The translations under genes and the position numbers were made by a program. A DNA stretch of 41,190 nucleotides from Streptococcus hillyeri (lineage in GTDB: Bacteria > Bacillota > Bacilli > Lactobacillales > Streptococcaceae), in assembly GCF_003686955.1 (NCBI RefSeq), contig NZ_RCVM01000017.1:1-41190 (forward strand). Reading direction: 5' to 3'. Every line of letters starts with the position of its first letter. Within the stretch, counting starts at the first letter, position 1. Positions 29,570-39,971 of the stretch are shown here, in pieces. The notes under the pieces were generated by a model that was given only the letters and a program-made list of their open reading frames with translations, made no database searches and was not told the origin of the DNA.

Positions 29570-29733
29570 AATCCTACCTCTCTTGTTGTAAGGAAACAGG
29601 GCTATCCATCGATGATTTGAAACACATTTCAATCGGAATGGCTCTGGATTATCAGACCGATTATGTGAATTTACGCAGTGAGGACAAGGGTGGTGAACGG
29701 AAAGCCACTCAAGCAGATTTTGACAGTTTTTAA
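29150..29733 (+). CDS. Tail assembly chaperone gpGT (programmed -1 frameshift)
   Basis: Slippage at 29518-29524 joins gpG residues 1-125 to a 69-residue acidic T domain (EPDTTESASDEIFTVESYLS to DFDSF) that ends at 29733, giving about 194 residues. The T frame has no start codon of its own. The G/GT pair before a tape-measure gene is nearly universal in long-tailed phages. Confidence 0.85.
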
Positions 29734-29874
29734 AGAAAAAGCAGTGCTGAGAGATGGATTCTAAGCTCAAGTTTCTTGATATTACTGGGTCTTGGTCAAA
29801 GAGACCATCAGAAAGGCATTGCTTTTTTAGTTGTGGTGGGAGGGTAGGCGATTGTCGAAGAAAGGAGGAAATGA

Positions 29875-32800
29875 ATGGCGAGTAATATCAAAGGAATTAA
29901 GATTGAGATTGATGGCGACACCAAACCCTTACAGAAGGCGCTGAAAGATGTCAATAAGAATGCCACTGAAGCAACTAAAGAGCTGAGACAGATTGACAAG
30001 GCCTTGAAATTTGATTCAGGGAATGTCACATTACTGACTCAGAAGCAACAGGTCTTACAACAGCAAGTGTCCAATACCAGGGAAAAACTTGAGACATTGG
30101 TTAAGGCTCAGGAACAGGTTGAACAGCAGTTTAAAAATGGCGACATTGGAGCTGATCAGTACCGTGCTTTTCAACGTGAAGTGGAAACTACTCAGAATGT
30201 TCTTAAAGGTTATGAAAATAAACTTGAGAATGTTAACAAGGCTCTGGCAAATAATGGCAATGCTACTGATAACAATGTCATTAAGCTTGACAAACTACAG
30301 TCTGAACAGAATCAGCTAGGTTCTGAAATGGATAAAGTAACCAGTGCTTTTAAATTGCAAGAAAGCGAACTTGGGCAAAATGCAACTGCTTCTGAAAAAC
30401 TAGCACTAGCTCAGAAAAAGGTTGCTGCACAGTCAGAAATTGTTGAAAAACAAGTGTCTAACCTTGAACAGCAATTAGAATTGGCTAAAAAAGAATATGG
30501 TGAGAACTCTACTGAAGCTAACAAACTAGAGAAATCCTTGAACGAAACCAAGGCAGCATTCAATGGGTTGCAGTCGGAAATGAATGGGATGACTGGTGCT
30601 AGCTCTAGCGTTAAGTCAGACTTATCAGAAACCAATCAATTACTCAAAGCCGACTTGCTCATGGACTTTAGTGATAAGCTCAGTCAAGTTAGTGACAAGT
30701 TGATAGAGCTTGGGCAGAATGCACTGGAAGCCTTCCGAGAAGTCGATGCTGGGATGGACACTATCATCACAAAGACAGGATCTACAGGTCAAGCTCTTGA
30801 TGAGATGATAGGAATAGCCGAGAACGTAGCAACGTCCATTCCTACGGACTTTGAAACTGCAGGCAGTGCTGTTGGTGAGGTCAATACCCAGTTTGGTTTG
30901 ATGGGGGATGCTCTTCAGTTGACCGCTGAAGATATGATAAAGTTCGCAGAAATCAATGGCTCCGACGTTACGAATAGCACTATCAATTCCAAAAGAGCTT
31001 TGGAGGCATACGGTCTATCTGTAGATTGGCTGAGCGATGTCCTGGATTCTACAACGTATGTTGCTCAGCTGACAGGAGTATCAGTTGATGACTTGATGAA
31101 GAAAGCGACTGATGGGGCGCCTCAAATCAAAGCTCTTGGGCTGGAATTTGATGAAGGTGTGGCTCTTATCGGACAATTTGAGCAAGCTGGTGTGGACTCA
31201 TCTGCTGCATTGGGTACTTTATCAAAGGCCGCAGTTAACTATGCCAAAGACGGCAAGACCATGAAAGAGGGACTTGCTGAAACCATCGATAAAATCAAAT
31301 CCAGTACATCCGAAACAGATGCTCTTACAATAGCAGCCGAAGTGTTTGGTACGAAAGCGGCACCTAGAATGGTTGATGCCATTAAGCGTGGAGCTTTTTC
31401 TTTTGAAAACTTGGCAGGAACTGCTGAGAATGCAGCTGGAGTTGTCAGTACGACGTATGAAGCAACGTTAGATCCGATAGATAGATTCACCACAGCTCAG
31501 AATGAAGCGAAACTGGCCATGGCTGATATTGGGAACGCTATATCAGAAGTGTTAGCTCCAATCATGGAAGTGTTAGTTGATGTATTGAAGAGCGTGGTTG
31601 AATGGTTTAATGGGTTAGATAGCCCTGTGAGAAACTTCATTGTTATCATTGGTCTAGTTTTAGCAGCTGCTGGAACGTTACTCCCAATCATTATTGGGCT
31701 AGCCGTCGGGTTCTCTACGTTATTACCATCAATTATGGGAGTTGTCACAGCTATGGCTCCAATTGTCGGGACAGTCCTAGGAGTTATAGCTGTAATAGGT
31801 CTTTTAGTTGCAGCAATAGTTTATCTATGGCAAAACAATGAAGGTTTCAGAACTGCTGTTACAGAGATATGGAATGCCATTATGTCTGTCATCAATACGA
31901 TTGTTCAGCAAATATCTGATTTTGTGATGTCTATTTGGGGGACTTTGTCTACCTGGTGGGCAGAGAATCAGGAATTGATTCGAGCAACCGCTGAGACAAT
32001 TTGGAATGCCATTCAATCCGTTATTCAGACTGTCATGAGCATACTTGGTCCGCTTATTGAAGCTAGTTGGAACAACATTCAATTGGTCATCTCAACAGTT
32101 TGGGAAGTTATCAAGACGGTTGTTGAAACGGCCATTAACGTTGTCCTGGGCATTATCACAGCAGTCATGCAGATCATCAACGGAAACTGGTCTGGTGCTT
32201 GGGAAACGATAAAGGGAGTATTCTCAACTGTCTGGAATGGTATTCAGAGCATTGTTCAAACAATCCTATCCGCTATTCAATCTTATATCGGAAATGTGAT
32301 GAGTGGTATATCTGGAACGATTTCAAACATTTGGAATTCTATCTCAGGAACCGTCAGCAACATCCTCAATGGGATATCAAACACGGTTTCAAACATCTGG
32401 AATGGCATAAAGAATAGTATTTCTAATGCTATCAATGGCGCCAAAGATGCAGTCTCGAATGCTATCAATGCCATCAAGGGTCTGTTCAACTTTCAAATTC
32501 GTTGGCCACACATTCCACTGCCACACTTTTCTATCTCTGGGTCAGCCAACCCACTTGACTGGCTGAAAGGTGGAGTGCCTAAAATTGGCATCGAATGGTA
32601 TGCCAAGGGTGGTATTTTGACTAAGCCGACAGCATTTGGTATGAACGGTAACAATCTTATGGTTGGTGGTGAGGCAGGTAATGAAGCTATCTTACCACTT
32701 AATGATAAGACACTCGGAGCAATTGGCCGTGGTATTGCTCAGACAATGGGAGGCAGTACACCAACCATTAACATCACCATCACAGGCAATGTTGTCCGTG

Positions 32801-32895
32801 AGGAAGCTGATATCACCAAGATTGCTAATCAAGTTGCTCAGCGTATCGCTGATGAGCTACAACGTAAAACACAACTGAAAGGAGGGCTAGCATGA
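29875..32895 (+). CDS. Tail tape measure protein
   Basis: A 1006-residue protein that sets tail length. A coiled coil covers about residues 10-235, then a PhageMin_Tail-type domain (about 260-540), hydrophobic segments near 570-645 and an array of tryptophan-spaced repeats (IWNAI, VWNGI, IWNSI) at about 650-860. A C-terminal domain holds GNNLMVGGEAGNEAILPL. AAAGGAGG precedes ATG. The 141-base gap before it has no gene. It overlaps Dit by four bases. Confidence 0.95.
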   Translation: MASNIKGIKIEIDGDTKPLQKALKDVNKNATEATKELRQIDKALKFDSGNVTLLTQKQQVLQQQVSNTREKLETLVKAQEQVEQQFKNGDIGADQYRAFQREVETTQNVLKGYENKLENVNKALANNGNATDNNVIKLDKLQSEQNQLGSEMDKVTSAFKLQESELGQNATASEKLALAQKKVAAQSEIVEKQVSNLEQQLELAKKEYGENSTEANKLEKSLNETKAAFNGLQSEMNGMTGASSSVKSDLSETNQLLKADLLMDFSDKLSQVSDKLIELGQNALEAFREVDAGMDTIITKTGSTGQALDEMIGIAENVATSIPTDFETAGSAVGEVNTQFGLMGDALQLTAEDMIKFAEINGSDVTNSTINSKRALEAYGLSVDWLSDVLDSTTYVAQLTGVSVDDLMKKATDGAPQIKALGLEFDEGVALIGQFEQAGVDSSAALGTLSKAAVNYAKDGKTMKEGLAETIDKIKSSTSETDALTIAAEVFGTKAAPRMVDAIKRGAFSFENLAGTAENAAGVVSTTYEATLDPIDRFTTAQNEAKLAMADIGNAISEVLAPIMEVLVDVLKSVVEWFNGLDSPVRNFIVIIGLVLAAAGTLLPIIIGLAVGFSTLLPSIMGVVTAMAPIVGTVLGVIAVIGLLVAAIVYLWQNNEGFRTAVTEIWNAIMSVINTIVQQISDFVMSIWGTLSTWWAENQELIRATAETIWNAIQSVIQTVMSILGPLIEASWNNIQLVISTVWEVIKTVVETAINVVLGIITAVMQIINGNWSGAWETIKGVFSTVWNGIQSIVQTILSAIQSYIGNVMSGISGTISNIWNSISGTVSNILNGISNTVSNIWNGIKNSISNAINGAKDAVSNAINAIKGLFNFQIRWPHIPLPHFSISGSANPLDWLKGGVPKIGIEWYAKGGILTKPTAFGMNGNNLMVGGEAGNEAILPLNDKTLGAIGRGIAQTMGGSTPTINITITGNVVREEADITKIANQVAQRIADELQRKTQLKGGLA

Positions 32896-33614
32896 TTAAA
32901 CATAATGAGTTAGTTATTGACGGTGTGAAAACATCGTCTTTTCCATTTAAGGTAATTGTTCATGACTCTCCTTCTGTGACGTTGGGGGATAGTAAGACAA
33001 ATCTTTTGGAACATGATGGCATTAGTGGGGCGATTGTTCAAACCAACAAGCACCGTGAATTTGTCAAGAAGGCCTACACCATCTATCTAGTCAAGCCTAC
33101 TGAAGAACAGCTCAATCAATTCATGAGCCTTTTCATTCGTGAGAAGTTTTGGTTGGAGAATGAGCGTGTGAAGACTACAAGGCTCTGGTGCTACAAGGCA
33201 AGCGCCACTGATGCGGAACAAGAGAAACCTGGTCTTTACGTGACCAAGGTAACCTTTACTTGCCACCCCACCAAGTTTTTCAAAACCACTGATACCCAGA
33301 CATTGACTGGGAATGGGGTCTTGAGGGTGCAAGGGTCAGCTCTTGCTTTTCCAAAAATTACAGTGGTGGGTCAGAGTGCCTCTGAGACATCGTTTACGAT
33401 AGATAACCAAGTGATACGACTTGAAAAGCTTTCGGAATCGCTGGTAATGGTCAATGATCCTAATAATCCTAGCTTTAAAACAGCTAGTGGTAAGCTCATT
33501 AAGTGGAGCGGTGATTTTATCACAGTTGATGCAAGCAAGGGTCAGCCAATTGGGGTTGTACTTGGTCCAGGTATTACATCGTTAAAATTTGAAATTGTTT
33601 GGGGGTGGGCATAA
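32892..33614 (+). CDS. Distal tail protein (Dit)
   Basis: A 240-residue Dit protein, the hexameric hub between tail tube and receptor-binding apparatus. The N-terminal IDGVKTSSFPFKVIVHDSPS and the SPP1 gp19.1-like galectin-type C-terminus are recognisable. It directly follows the tape measure and abuts the Tal gene. Confidence 0.9.
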   Translation: MIKHNELVIDGVKTSSFPFKVIVHDSPSVTLGDSKTNLLEHDGISGAIVQTNKHREFVKKAYTIYLVKPTEEQLNQFMSLFIREKFWLENERVKTTRLWCYKASATDAEQEKPGLYVTKVTFTCHPTKFFKTTDTQTLTGNGVLRVQGSALAFPKITVVGQSASETSFTIDNQVIRLEKLSESLVMVNDPNNPSFKTASGKLIKWSGDFITVDASKGQPIGVVLGPGITSLKFEIVWGWA

Positions 33615-36600
33615 TTGCTTTTTTTACTTGATAAAGACGTTAAGACGGTCAAATGGAATGGCATACCGTTACATGAGGCTAGCTCTGCCATTGTCAAAGA
33701 AGAAACCAATGGAGACTTTATGCTCACGGTTCGCTATCCGATTACCGACTCAGGCATTTATCAACTTATCCAAGAAGATATGCTGATTAAGGCTCCAACA
33801 CCTGTCTTAGGTGCTCAGCTTTTTCGCATTAAAAAACCTGTCGAAAACGACGACAGTATGGACATCACAGCCTATCATATTACTGATGATGTCATGCAGC
33901 GGTCAATTAAGCCTGTCTCTGTGGTTGGACAAGGCTGTGCTATGGCCTTATCTCAGATGGTGCAAAATGCAAAGACTGGTTTGGGAGATTTTTCCTTTAC
34001 TAGCGATATCACGGACAACAGGACCTTTAACACTGACGAAGCAAAAACGCTCTACTCTGTCCTTATGGATGGAAAGCACAGCATTGTTGGAACGTGGGAG
34101 GGTGAGCTTGTCCGTGATAACTTTGCTCTATCTATCAAGCGTAGTCGTGGTGCTGACCGTGGAGTTGTCATCACGACACACAAAAACCTCAAGTCCTATC
34201 AGCGTACCAAAAACTCTCAAGGTGTTGTGACTAGGATTCATGCACGGTCAACTTTTAAAGCTGAGGGAGCTGAAGAAGATACAGTTTTGACTGTAACGGT
34301 AGATAGTCCACTTATCGGAAATTATCCTTACATCAATGAAAAAGAGTATCAGAACAATGACCTAAAGACCGTTGAGGAATTAAAGAAATGGGCTGAAGCT
34401 AAATTCAAACATGAAGATGTTGACAAGGTTTCGGACGCTATCGAGATTGAAGCCTATGAGCTTGACGGGCAAGTAGTCCATCTGGGCGATACAGTCAACC
34501 TCAAAAGCAGAAAACATAATGCTGACCTCTACAAGAAGGCTATTGCTTATGAGTTCAACGCTCTGACAGAAGAGTACATTTTTATTACCTTTGACGACAA
34601 ACCAGGGGTTGGAGGCTCTGGGGTGTCCAGTGGCTTGTCTAATGCTGCTGATGCAATACTTGGAGCGAGTGCCTCAGTTCAGGATGTTGCTGTCGAGCGT
34701 GCCGTAAAAAATGCTAACGCTGCTTTTGACGCTGAGTTTAACAAGCGCGTCGAAGCAATTAATGATGATATCGAAAAAGCTAAGGCTGACGCTGAGGTTT
34801 ATGCGGATACTATCCGTCAGGACATCTCGCAAGAATTTGACACTTTTGAACGCGAGTATCAAGCTAACAAAGCAGCACAAGAGCAACAAGTCTCTGACAT
34901 CCGTGCACAAGCGACTGACGCTAAAACGATAGCCCAGCAAGCGCAACAAATTGGCACGCAAGCAAAAGTGGACGCTATCGCAGAGGCAATTAGACTGATT
35001 GCATCAGCTAGACAGTCTTTAGATGGACAACTCGCTCAACAGGCGCAACAATTGCTTACACAAGCTAGCGCACAAGAGCAATTGACACGCAGGACATCTG
35101 CGGTAGAACAGCTAGCCAATAGCACAAAAACGACGCTCACAGAGCTATCTAAGACAGTCAATGATCAGACTGGGCAGATTGTTAATGTGAGCGAGCGGAC
35201 TAAGGTCGTAGAGGATGGTATAGCTGGACTGACGACGAGGTATGAAAATTTTTCAATTGGAACAAACAATCTTATTCCGAGCTCGCGGACGATGTCTGGC
35301 AATGGTTGGTATACGGATGGTGCAACACTCGAAGATGTCACTGTTAGTGGTTATCCGTTTACCTTTAAACGTTGGACATCAGGAAATAAAAACAGCCCCA
35401 TCATCGAAATTGATGTCAAGGCTAATATGACGTATACATTTACAGCTTATATTGCAAGAGAAAACGTTGGTCGATTGTACTTTTATTTGTACGATTTGCG
35501 GCATCATCACATCACAAGCACTACACCTCGCGAGACAATCATCGAAAACGTTGGACCGGAAATCCAGCGTTTTAAAATAACTTTTATACCAACGCGAAAC
35601 GGTAAAATCAGACCACGGTTTGCCATGTTAGCAAGTGATGCAGGCTGGATGATGACTGGCGGATTTATGCTTGTACAAGGCGCAGTATCTGGAGATTACA
35701 GGGAGTCCGACTTAGATATCATTGCAGAGCAAGCTTTATACAAGCAAACAGTAGAGCAAAACCTTGCAGAGATATCACGTCAAACTCAGACAACTGCTGG
35801 AGATGTAAGTCAGTTAAAAACGTTTAGAGAGCAGACAGTAAGTCAGTTGAGAGACGTTGTAAGCGCTAGTCAATTTGACAGCCTAACTGGTCGTATGACA
35901 CAACTTGAGACAGATATCACAACTCAAGCGGGTGAGCTTGCTAAACGACTGACTAGGACGCAGGTTGAGCAAGCTATAACAGACAGAGGCTATCAAACAA
36001 AATCACAGGTTGATAGCAACATTGCTGGTCGTGGCTATATCACAGCCTCTGCGTTGCAACCTTATGCAACAACAACGACTGTACAAAACCTTGTGACGGA
36101 AACTGCAGGCAGTTTTGAGCGTAAGATTACTGAGACAAAAGCACTGATACCAACGTCAACAAGCGTCAATCTCGTAGACGGGACAAAGGATTTTAGCGGG
36201 TCTCACTTTTTGATTGATGGCAATTGGGGACTAGACGGTCGTACTGTCGCAGGAGCGGATGTGTTGACTTGGCAAAGTGGTAACAAGGCATCGCCGACGC
36301 TAACCTGGCAAGTAGAATCTGGTAAAGAGTACATTTTTAGCGCATATGTCGCCAAACAAACAACGGGCACTGTCTACTTTTACTTATATAACGATGGTAG
36401 TGACAATATCACAAGTACAACCCGACGTAACCATCATATTGACGGTATTGGTACTGATTTTAAACGGTTTACATTGCACTTTGTCCCAACGCGCTCAGGC
36501 AAAATCAGAGCGAGATTTGCTATTATGGCTAGTGACGTCGGAGGTTTTAGCGTTGCAGGCTATCAATTACTTGAGGGTCGTCTTGAGCAACCGTGGGGTC

Positions 36601-37739
36601 CATCTGCAAAAGAGCTATCAGCAGTTACCGGATTTAACACGGTCAAAGACACCGTAGATGCTCACAAGCGCCTTATCGGTGACGGCTCAAGTATTTCCCA
36701 AGCTATTCAGTCCGCTAGTAAGTTTGAGCGGTCGATTGTGGCTGGTGGTGACATTTATCAAGCAATTGAGACGGCTAAGGGCTTAGTGCAGGAAGTCACT
36801 GGAGCGGATGGTCTTAAATCCCAAATGAGTCAACTCGCTGGCTCTTGGGCAGTTAAAAATCTGACTAGCGCTGGTACGGTGCTTAATCAAATCAACCTTT
36901 TAGCAAACGGTACTAATCGTATTGATGGAGGTCTGACACACATCACAGGACAAACGCTCATTGATAATGCCGTAATCAAGTCTGCGATGATTGATAAGCT
37001 AAAAACGGCTAATTTTGAGTCAGGGTCAGTTACTGCAGCAATTTTAGCCGCTAACTCGGTCACTGCTGACAAGCTCGTCGTTGATCAGGCTTTGTTTAAC
37101 AAACTGATGGCCAACGAGGCTTACCTCAAACAGCTCTTTGCAAAAAATGCTTTTATCACGCAAGTGCAATCTGTTACTATGTCAGCTAATCAGATTTCAG
37201 GCGGTATACTCAAAGCTATTAACAATGCTATGCAAATCCAGTTAAACAATGGTCAAATCCTTTACTATACTGACCAGGCTGCACTTAAGCGGATTTTGAG
37301 TGGGTATCCTACCCAATTTGTAAAATTCGCTACTGGAACATCAAGTAGTAGGAGAGTAGGAGTTACTGTAATTGGGTCAAACAGAAATGGAACAGAGTCA
37401 TCAAACGACGGCGGCTTTGTAGGAATTAGGGCTTGGAATGGCGCTCAGGATGATTCGATTGATGTTGTAGGTGATACGGTCAGACTGGCTAGCTCTGCTT
37501 ATGAAGATTCGGATGGATGGGATATCAATACCTTGCCAGGGAAACTAGACATAGATGCTCACCGTACAAGTGACAGACCTAGTTCAAAACTGAACATCGG
37601 TGATGTTTATTTGTTCAGAACAGCCACAAACTATATTAGCTTGAAGGAGGTCCTACAGCAATTCAACACAAACTTTAAACACTTAGTCAACATCACCGGT
37701 CGTGGTGATGTTATCGAAACATGGAATACCATCAAATAG
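33615..37739 (+). CDS. Tail-associated lysin / antireceptor protein (Tal)
   Basis: A 1374-residue baseplate protein starting with TTG immediately after Dit. Residues about 1-360 are the prophage_tail/endopeptidase-like hub. A coiled coil rich in Ala/Gln follows (about 375-545). Two related beta-sandwich modules at about 550-700 and 848-1000 share the pattern SGNK-SP, YTFTAYIAR / YIFSAYVAK, YFYLY, ITSTT, and PTR-GKIR-RFA-MASD. They look like carbohydrate-binding modules. Another coiled region lies between and a distinct C-terminal domain from about 1190. It probably recognises a wall polysaccharide. Confidence 0.9.
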   Translation: MLFLLDKDVKTVKWNGIPLHEASSAIVKEETNGDFMLTVRYPITDSGIYQLIQEDMLIKAPTPVLGAQLFRIKKPVENDDSMDITAYHITDDVMQRSIKPVSVVGQGCAMALSQMVQNAKTGLGDFSFTSDITDNRTFNTDEAKTLYSVLMDGKHSIVGTWEGELVRDNFALSIKRSRGADRGVVITTHKNLKSYQRTKNSQGVVTRIHARSTFKAEGAEEDTVLTVTVDSPLIGNYPYINEKEYQNNDLKTVEELKKWAEAKFKHEDVDKVSDAIEIEAYELDGQVVHLGDTVNLKSRKHNADLYKKAIAYEFNALTEEYIFITFDDKPGVGGSGVSSGLSNAADAILGASASVQDVAVERAVKNANAAFDAEFNKRVEAINDDIEKAKADAEVYADTIRQDISQEFDTFEREYQANKAAQEQQVSDIRAQATDAKTIAQQAQQIGTQAKVDAIAEAIRLIASARQSLDGQLAQQAQQLLTQASAQEQLTRRTSAVEQLANSTKTTLTELSKTVNDQTGQIVNVSERTKVVEDGIAGLTTRYENFSIGTNNLIPSSRTMSGNGWYTDGATLEDVTVSGYPFTFKRWTSGNKNSPIIEIDVKANMTYTFTAYIARENVGRLYFYLYDLRHHHITSTTPRETIIENVGPEIQRFKITFIPTRNGKIRPRFAMLASDAGWMMTGGFMLVQGAVSGDYRESDLDIIAEQALYKQTVEQNLAEISRQTQTTAGDVSQLKTFREQTVSQLRDVVSASQFDSLTGRMTQLETDITTQAGELAKRLTRTQVEQAITDRGYQTKSQVDSNIAGRGYITASALQPYATTTTVQNLVTETAGSFERKITETKALIPTSTSVNLVDGTKDFSGSHFLIDGNWGLDGRTVAGADVLTWQSGNKASPTLTWQVESGKEYIFSAYVAKQTTGTVYFYLYNDGSDNITSTTRRNHHIDGIGTDFKRFTLHFVPTRSGKIRARFAIMASDVGGFSVAGYQLLEGRLEQPWGPSAKELSAVTGFNTVKDTVDAHKRLIGDGSSISQAIQSASKFERSIVAGGDIYQAIETAKGLVQEVTGADGLKSQMSQLAGSWAVKNLTSAGTVLNQINLLANGTNRIDGGLTHITGQTLIDNAVIKSAMIDKLKTANFESGSVTAAILAANSVTADKLVVDQALFNKLMANEAYLKQLFAKNAFITQVQSVTMSANQISGGILKAINNAMQIQLNNGQILYYTDQAALKRILSGYPTQFVKFATGTSSSRRVGVTVIGSNRNGTESSNDGGFVGIRAWNGAQDDSIDVVGDTVRLASSAYEDSDGWDINTLPGKLDIDAHRTSDRPSSKLNIGDVYLFRTATNYISLKEVLQQFNTNFKHLVNITGRGDVIETWNTIK

Positions 37740-37748
37740 GAAGACAAA

Positions 37749-37961
37749 ATGAACCAAGACCAACAGCTTAATCAAGCGTTACGCTTGACTGTAAATGATT
37801 TGACAGCGAAACTTGTCGAAGAATCAACGACTAAAAATTTGTTAGCTATCCAGCTGACAGAAGCACAAAAAAATATTAATTTGTTAAACCAACAAAAGGC
37901 AGAGTTAGAAGCTCTGCTTGATACACAAACACAACCAGACGAAACAGAAAAAGGAGAATAA
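37749..37961 (+). CDS. Small coiled-coil protein after Tal
   Basis: A 70-residue helical protein with heptad character throughout (LTVNDLTAKLVEESTTKNLL, QKNINLLNQQKAELEALL). Small genes of this kind lie between antireceptor and holin in streptococcal phages. Role unknown. Confidence 0.68.
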   Translation: MNQDQQLNQALRLTVNDLTAKLVEESTTKNLLAIQLTEAQKNINLLNQQKAELEALLDTQTQPDETEKGE

Positions 37962-37963
37962 TC

Positions 37964-38308
37964 ATGACACAAACAACAGAAAACACATTACTTGACATTA
38001 ACGCTATCACTGAACCTTTTGACTTGGCGACTGCTTTGCATTACATGAAAGAAAACGGCGAGTTTATCCGCTGCAAAAACGCCAACAATGACTTTTACAT
38101 GTATCGTGATGTGCAGAAACGTCCAGCAGTTGTTAAAGGTAAACGTCAACTGGTGGAAGTTGAGACAGTTTGGGCGTTTAATCCTTGGGGTGGAACAACG
38201 ACTACTATCAACGTAGCAGACCTCTTTAACGAAGAATTTTATATCATGAAATTTGATGAAAATGGAAATCCTGACTGGACTGACCCAACCGAAAAAGTAC
38301 AAGAGTAA
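37964..38308 (+). CDS. DUF1366 family phage protein
   Basis: A 114-residue protein of the streptococcal-phage DUF1366 type, seen in NANNDFYMYRDVQKRP and VETVWAFNPWGG. It is always found near the lysis cassette and its role is unknown. AAAGGAG precedes ATG. Confidence 0.75.
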   Translation: MTQTTENTLLDINAITEPFDLATALHYMKENGEFIRCKNANNDFYMYRDVQKRPAVVKGKRQLVEVETVWAFNPWGGTTTTINVADLFNEEFYIMKFDENGNPDWTDPTEKVQE

Positions 38309-38321
38309 TGCGAGGTAGATA

Positions 38322-38744
38322 ATGCCACAACAAGTTTTGGACATGGTAGGGGCGCTTGCTCCTACCATTGGTGTTATCGCCACAGGTGCCTTTGGTTATA
38401 TGGCTTCTCGCTCAAATAACCTCAGCAAGAGTCAGTTTAACGAGATTAAAACTGGATTAGACGAGCAACGTGAGAGTATCAATCAGCTTAATGCAACAGC
38501 AGATAGCAACAATGAAGTACTAAAAAATGTGCAATCTAAGCTAGATTTGCACGACGAAGCTCATCTATCAACGATGTATCTCAGACTTGAGCGAGACATC
38601 AAACATGCTTTAGAGCGAGGCAATACGACATCGGAAGAGTACAAGCTCATTGGCCGAATGCACAAAAATTACAAAGCTCTTGGCGGTAACGGATATATTG
38701 ATAAGCTTATAGAACAATACGAACAACTAAAAATGGAGGAGTAA
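38322..38744 (+). CDS. Holin-like protein with a long helical tail
   Basis: A 140-residue protein with one N-terminal hydrophobic segment (about residues 8-28, GALAPTIGVIATGAFGYMA) and a long charged helical tail. S. thermophilus phages carry a pair of holins of about 141 and 87 residues, and this one matches the longer. The next gene follows after one base. Confidence 0.75.
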   Translation: MPQQVLDMVGALAPTIGVIATGAFGYMASRSNNLSKSQFNEIKTGLDEQRESINQLNATADSNNEVLKNVQSKLDLHDEAHLSTMYLRLERDIKHALERGNTTSEEYKLIGRMHKNYKALGGNGYIDKLIEQYEQLKMEE

Positions 38745-38745
38745 C

Positions 38746-39078
38746 ATGACACAAATTACAGATATCATCATCAGCTCATTTTTGGGGATTTTGGCTATGT
38801 GGGTTGTAATTGCAGTGCAAGCTATCAAGGGCTATCTGATTAAAAAAGGCGGTGAAAAAGCTGTCAAGATTGCTGAAATTTTAGCGTGGAACGCAGTCAA
38901 CGCTGTGGAGCAAGTTGCAGCAGAAACAGGCTACAAGGGAGCTGATAAGTTAGCGCATGCCAAAACTCAGATTTCATCAGAGCTACAAAAATACAATATT
39001 CACATGTCAGACGATGACCTAAATCTATTTATCGAGTCAGCTGTCAAACAAGCTAACGAGGCGTGGAAAGGAAACTAA
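38746..39078 (+). CDS. Phage holin, LLH-type
   Basis: A 110-residue protein with one hydrophobic N-terminal helix (about residues 6-25, IIISSFLGILAMWVVIAVQA) and an amphipathic remainder with KAVKIAEILAWNAVNAVEQV. This resembles the LLH holin family. It would form the membrane lesion that releases the amidase. GGAGG precedes ATG. Confidence 0.85.
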   Translation: MTQITDIIISSFLGILAMWVVIAVQAIKGYLIKKGGEKAVKIAEILAWNAVNAVEQVAAETGYKGADKLAHAKTQISSELQKYNIHMSDDDLNLFIESAVKQANEAWKGN

Positions 39079-39080
39079 TC

Positions 39081-39971
39081 ATGGTCAAAAAAATCAACGT
39101 ATCACTACTAAACGCAGGTCGTATGTCAAAAATCGCTGGCGTTGTTATCCACAACGACGCTGGTAGCATGACTGCTGAGCAGTATGTTAACTGGCTTGGT
39201 CCTCGTGATAAAGCACTAGGCATCGCACACTACTATATTGATCGTAACTGTATCGCTCGTGTCGTTGACACCTTTAACGTGGCTTGGCATACTGGTCATG
39301 CGACTGGTAACGGTAGCTATATCGGCTATGAGGTATGTCAATCAATGTCTGCAAATGACGCCGAATTTTTAGCAAACGAGGACATGACCCTTATGCAAGC
39401 TGCGGAGGACCTCCTTTTTTACGGATTGCCAATTGACAGCAATACCGTCAAGCTACATCATGAGTTTGTTCCTACGAGCTGTCCGCACCGATCAATGGCT
39501 TTGCACGGCAACTCAACGGCAAGCGTTAAAGCGTACTTTATCCAGCGCATCAAGTACTTTGCCAGCTTTGGTAAAACTGTTGAGGCTATGATTGCAGCGC
39601 AGTCTAAGCCAAAGGCAGAGCTTAAACCAACCGCTCAAATTGCTATCAGCAGCATCAATCAAAAAACGCTCAGCTACGACGTTGTCATCAGTCAAATCAA
39701 AGCACCATCCGGTCTTAAAGAGGTGCTAGTGCCAACATGGACCTCTGATAAGGGTCAAGACGATTTGATTTGGCACAAGGCCACCAAGCAAGCAGATGGC
39801 TCTTATAAGTACACAGTTAAGGCAAGTGAGCACAAAAACGAAAAAGGTAAGTACATCTCACATGTTTACTTGGTATCATCAAGCGGTCAAAAATACTTTA
39901 TCGGAGATAAGTATGTTGTCCTAGACCAGTCAACTAGCAAAGGGGCTATCTCAGTCGCAAAAGACTGGTAA
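39081..39971 (+). CDS. Endolysin: N-acetylmuramoyl-L-alanine amidase, truncated
   Basis: A 296-residue lysin. The Amidase_2 domain (about residues 1-165) has zinc ligands in VVIHNDAG, near AWHTGHATGNG, and in LHHEFVPTSCPHRS. From about 187 comes one GBS_Bsp-like repeat (IAISSINQKTLSYDVVISQI, then TYKYTV-type strands). TAA at 39969-39971 stops the frame, but the same frame continues open to 40343 with a second repeat. ATG 39081 follows GAAAGGAAA. The uninterrupted protein would have 420 residues. Confidence 0.9.
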   Translation: MVKKINVSLLNAGRMSKIAGVVIHNDAGSMTAEQYVNWLGPRDKALGIAHYYIDRNCIARVVDTFNVAWHTGHATGNGSYIGYEVCQSMSANDAEFLANEDMTLMQAAEDLLFYGLPIDSNTVKLHHEFVPTSCPHRSMALHGNSTASVKAYFIQRIKYFASFGKTVEAMIAAQSKPKAELKPTAQIAISSINQKTLSYDVVISQIKAPSGLKEVLVPTWTSDKGQDDLIWHKATKQADGSYKYTVKASEHKNEKGKYISHVYLVSSSGQKYFIGDKYVVLDQSTSKGAISVAKDW

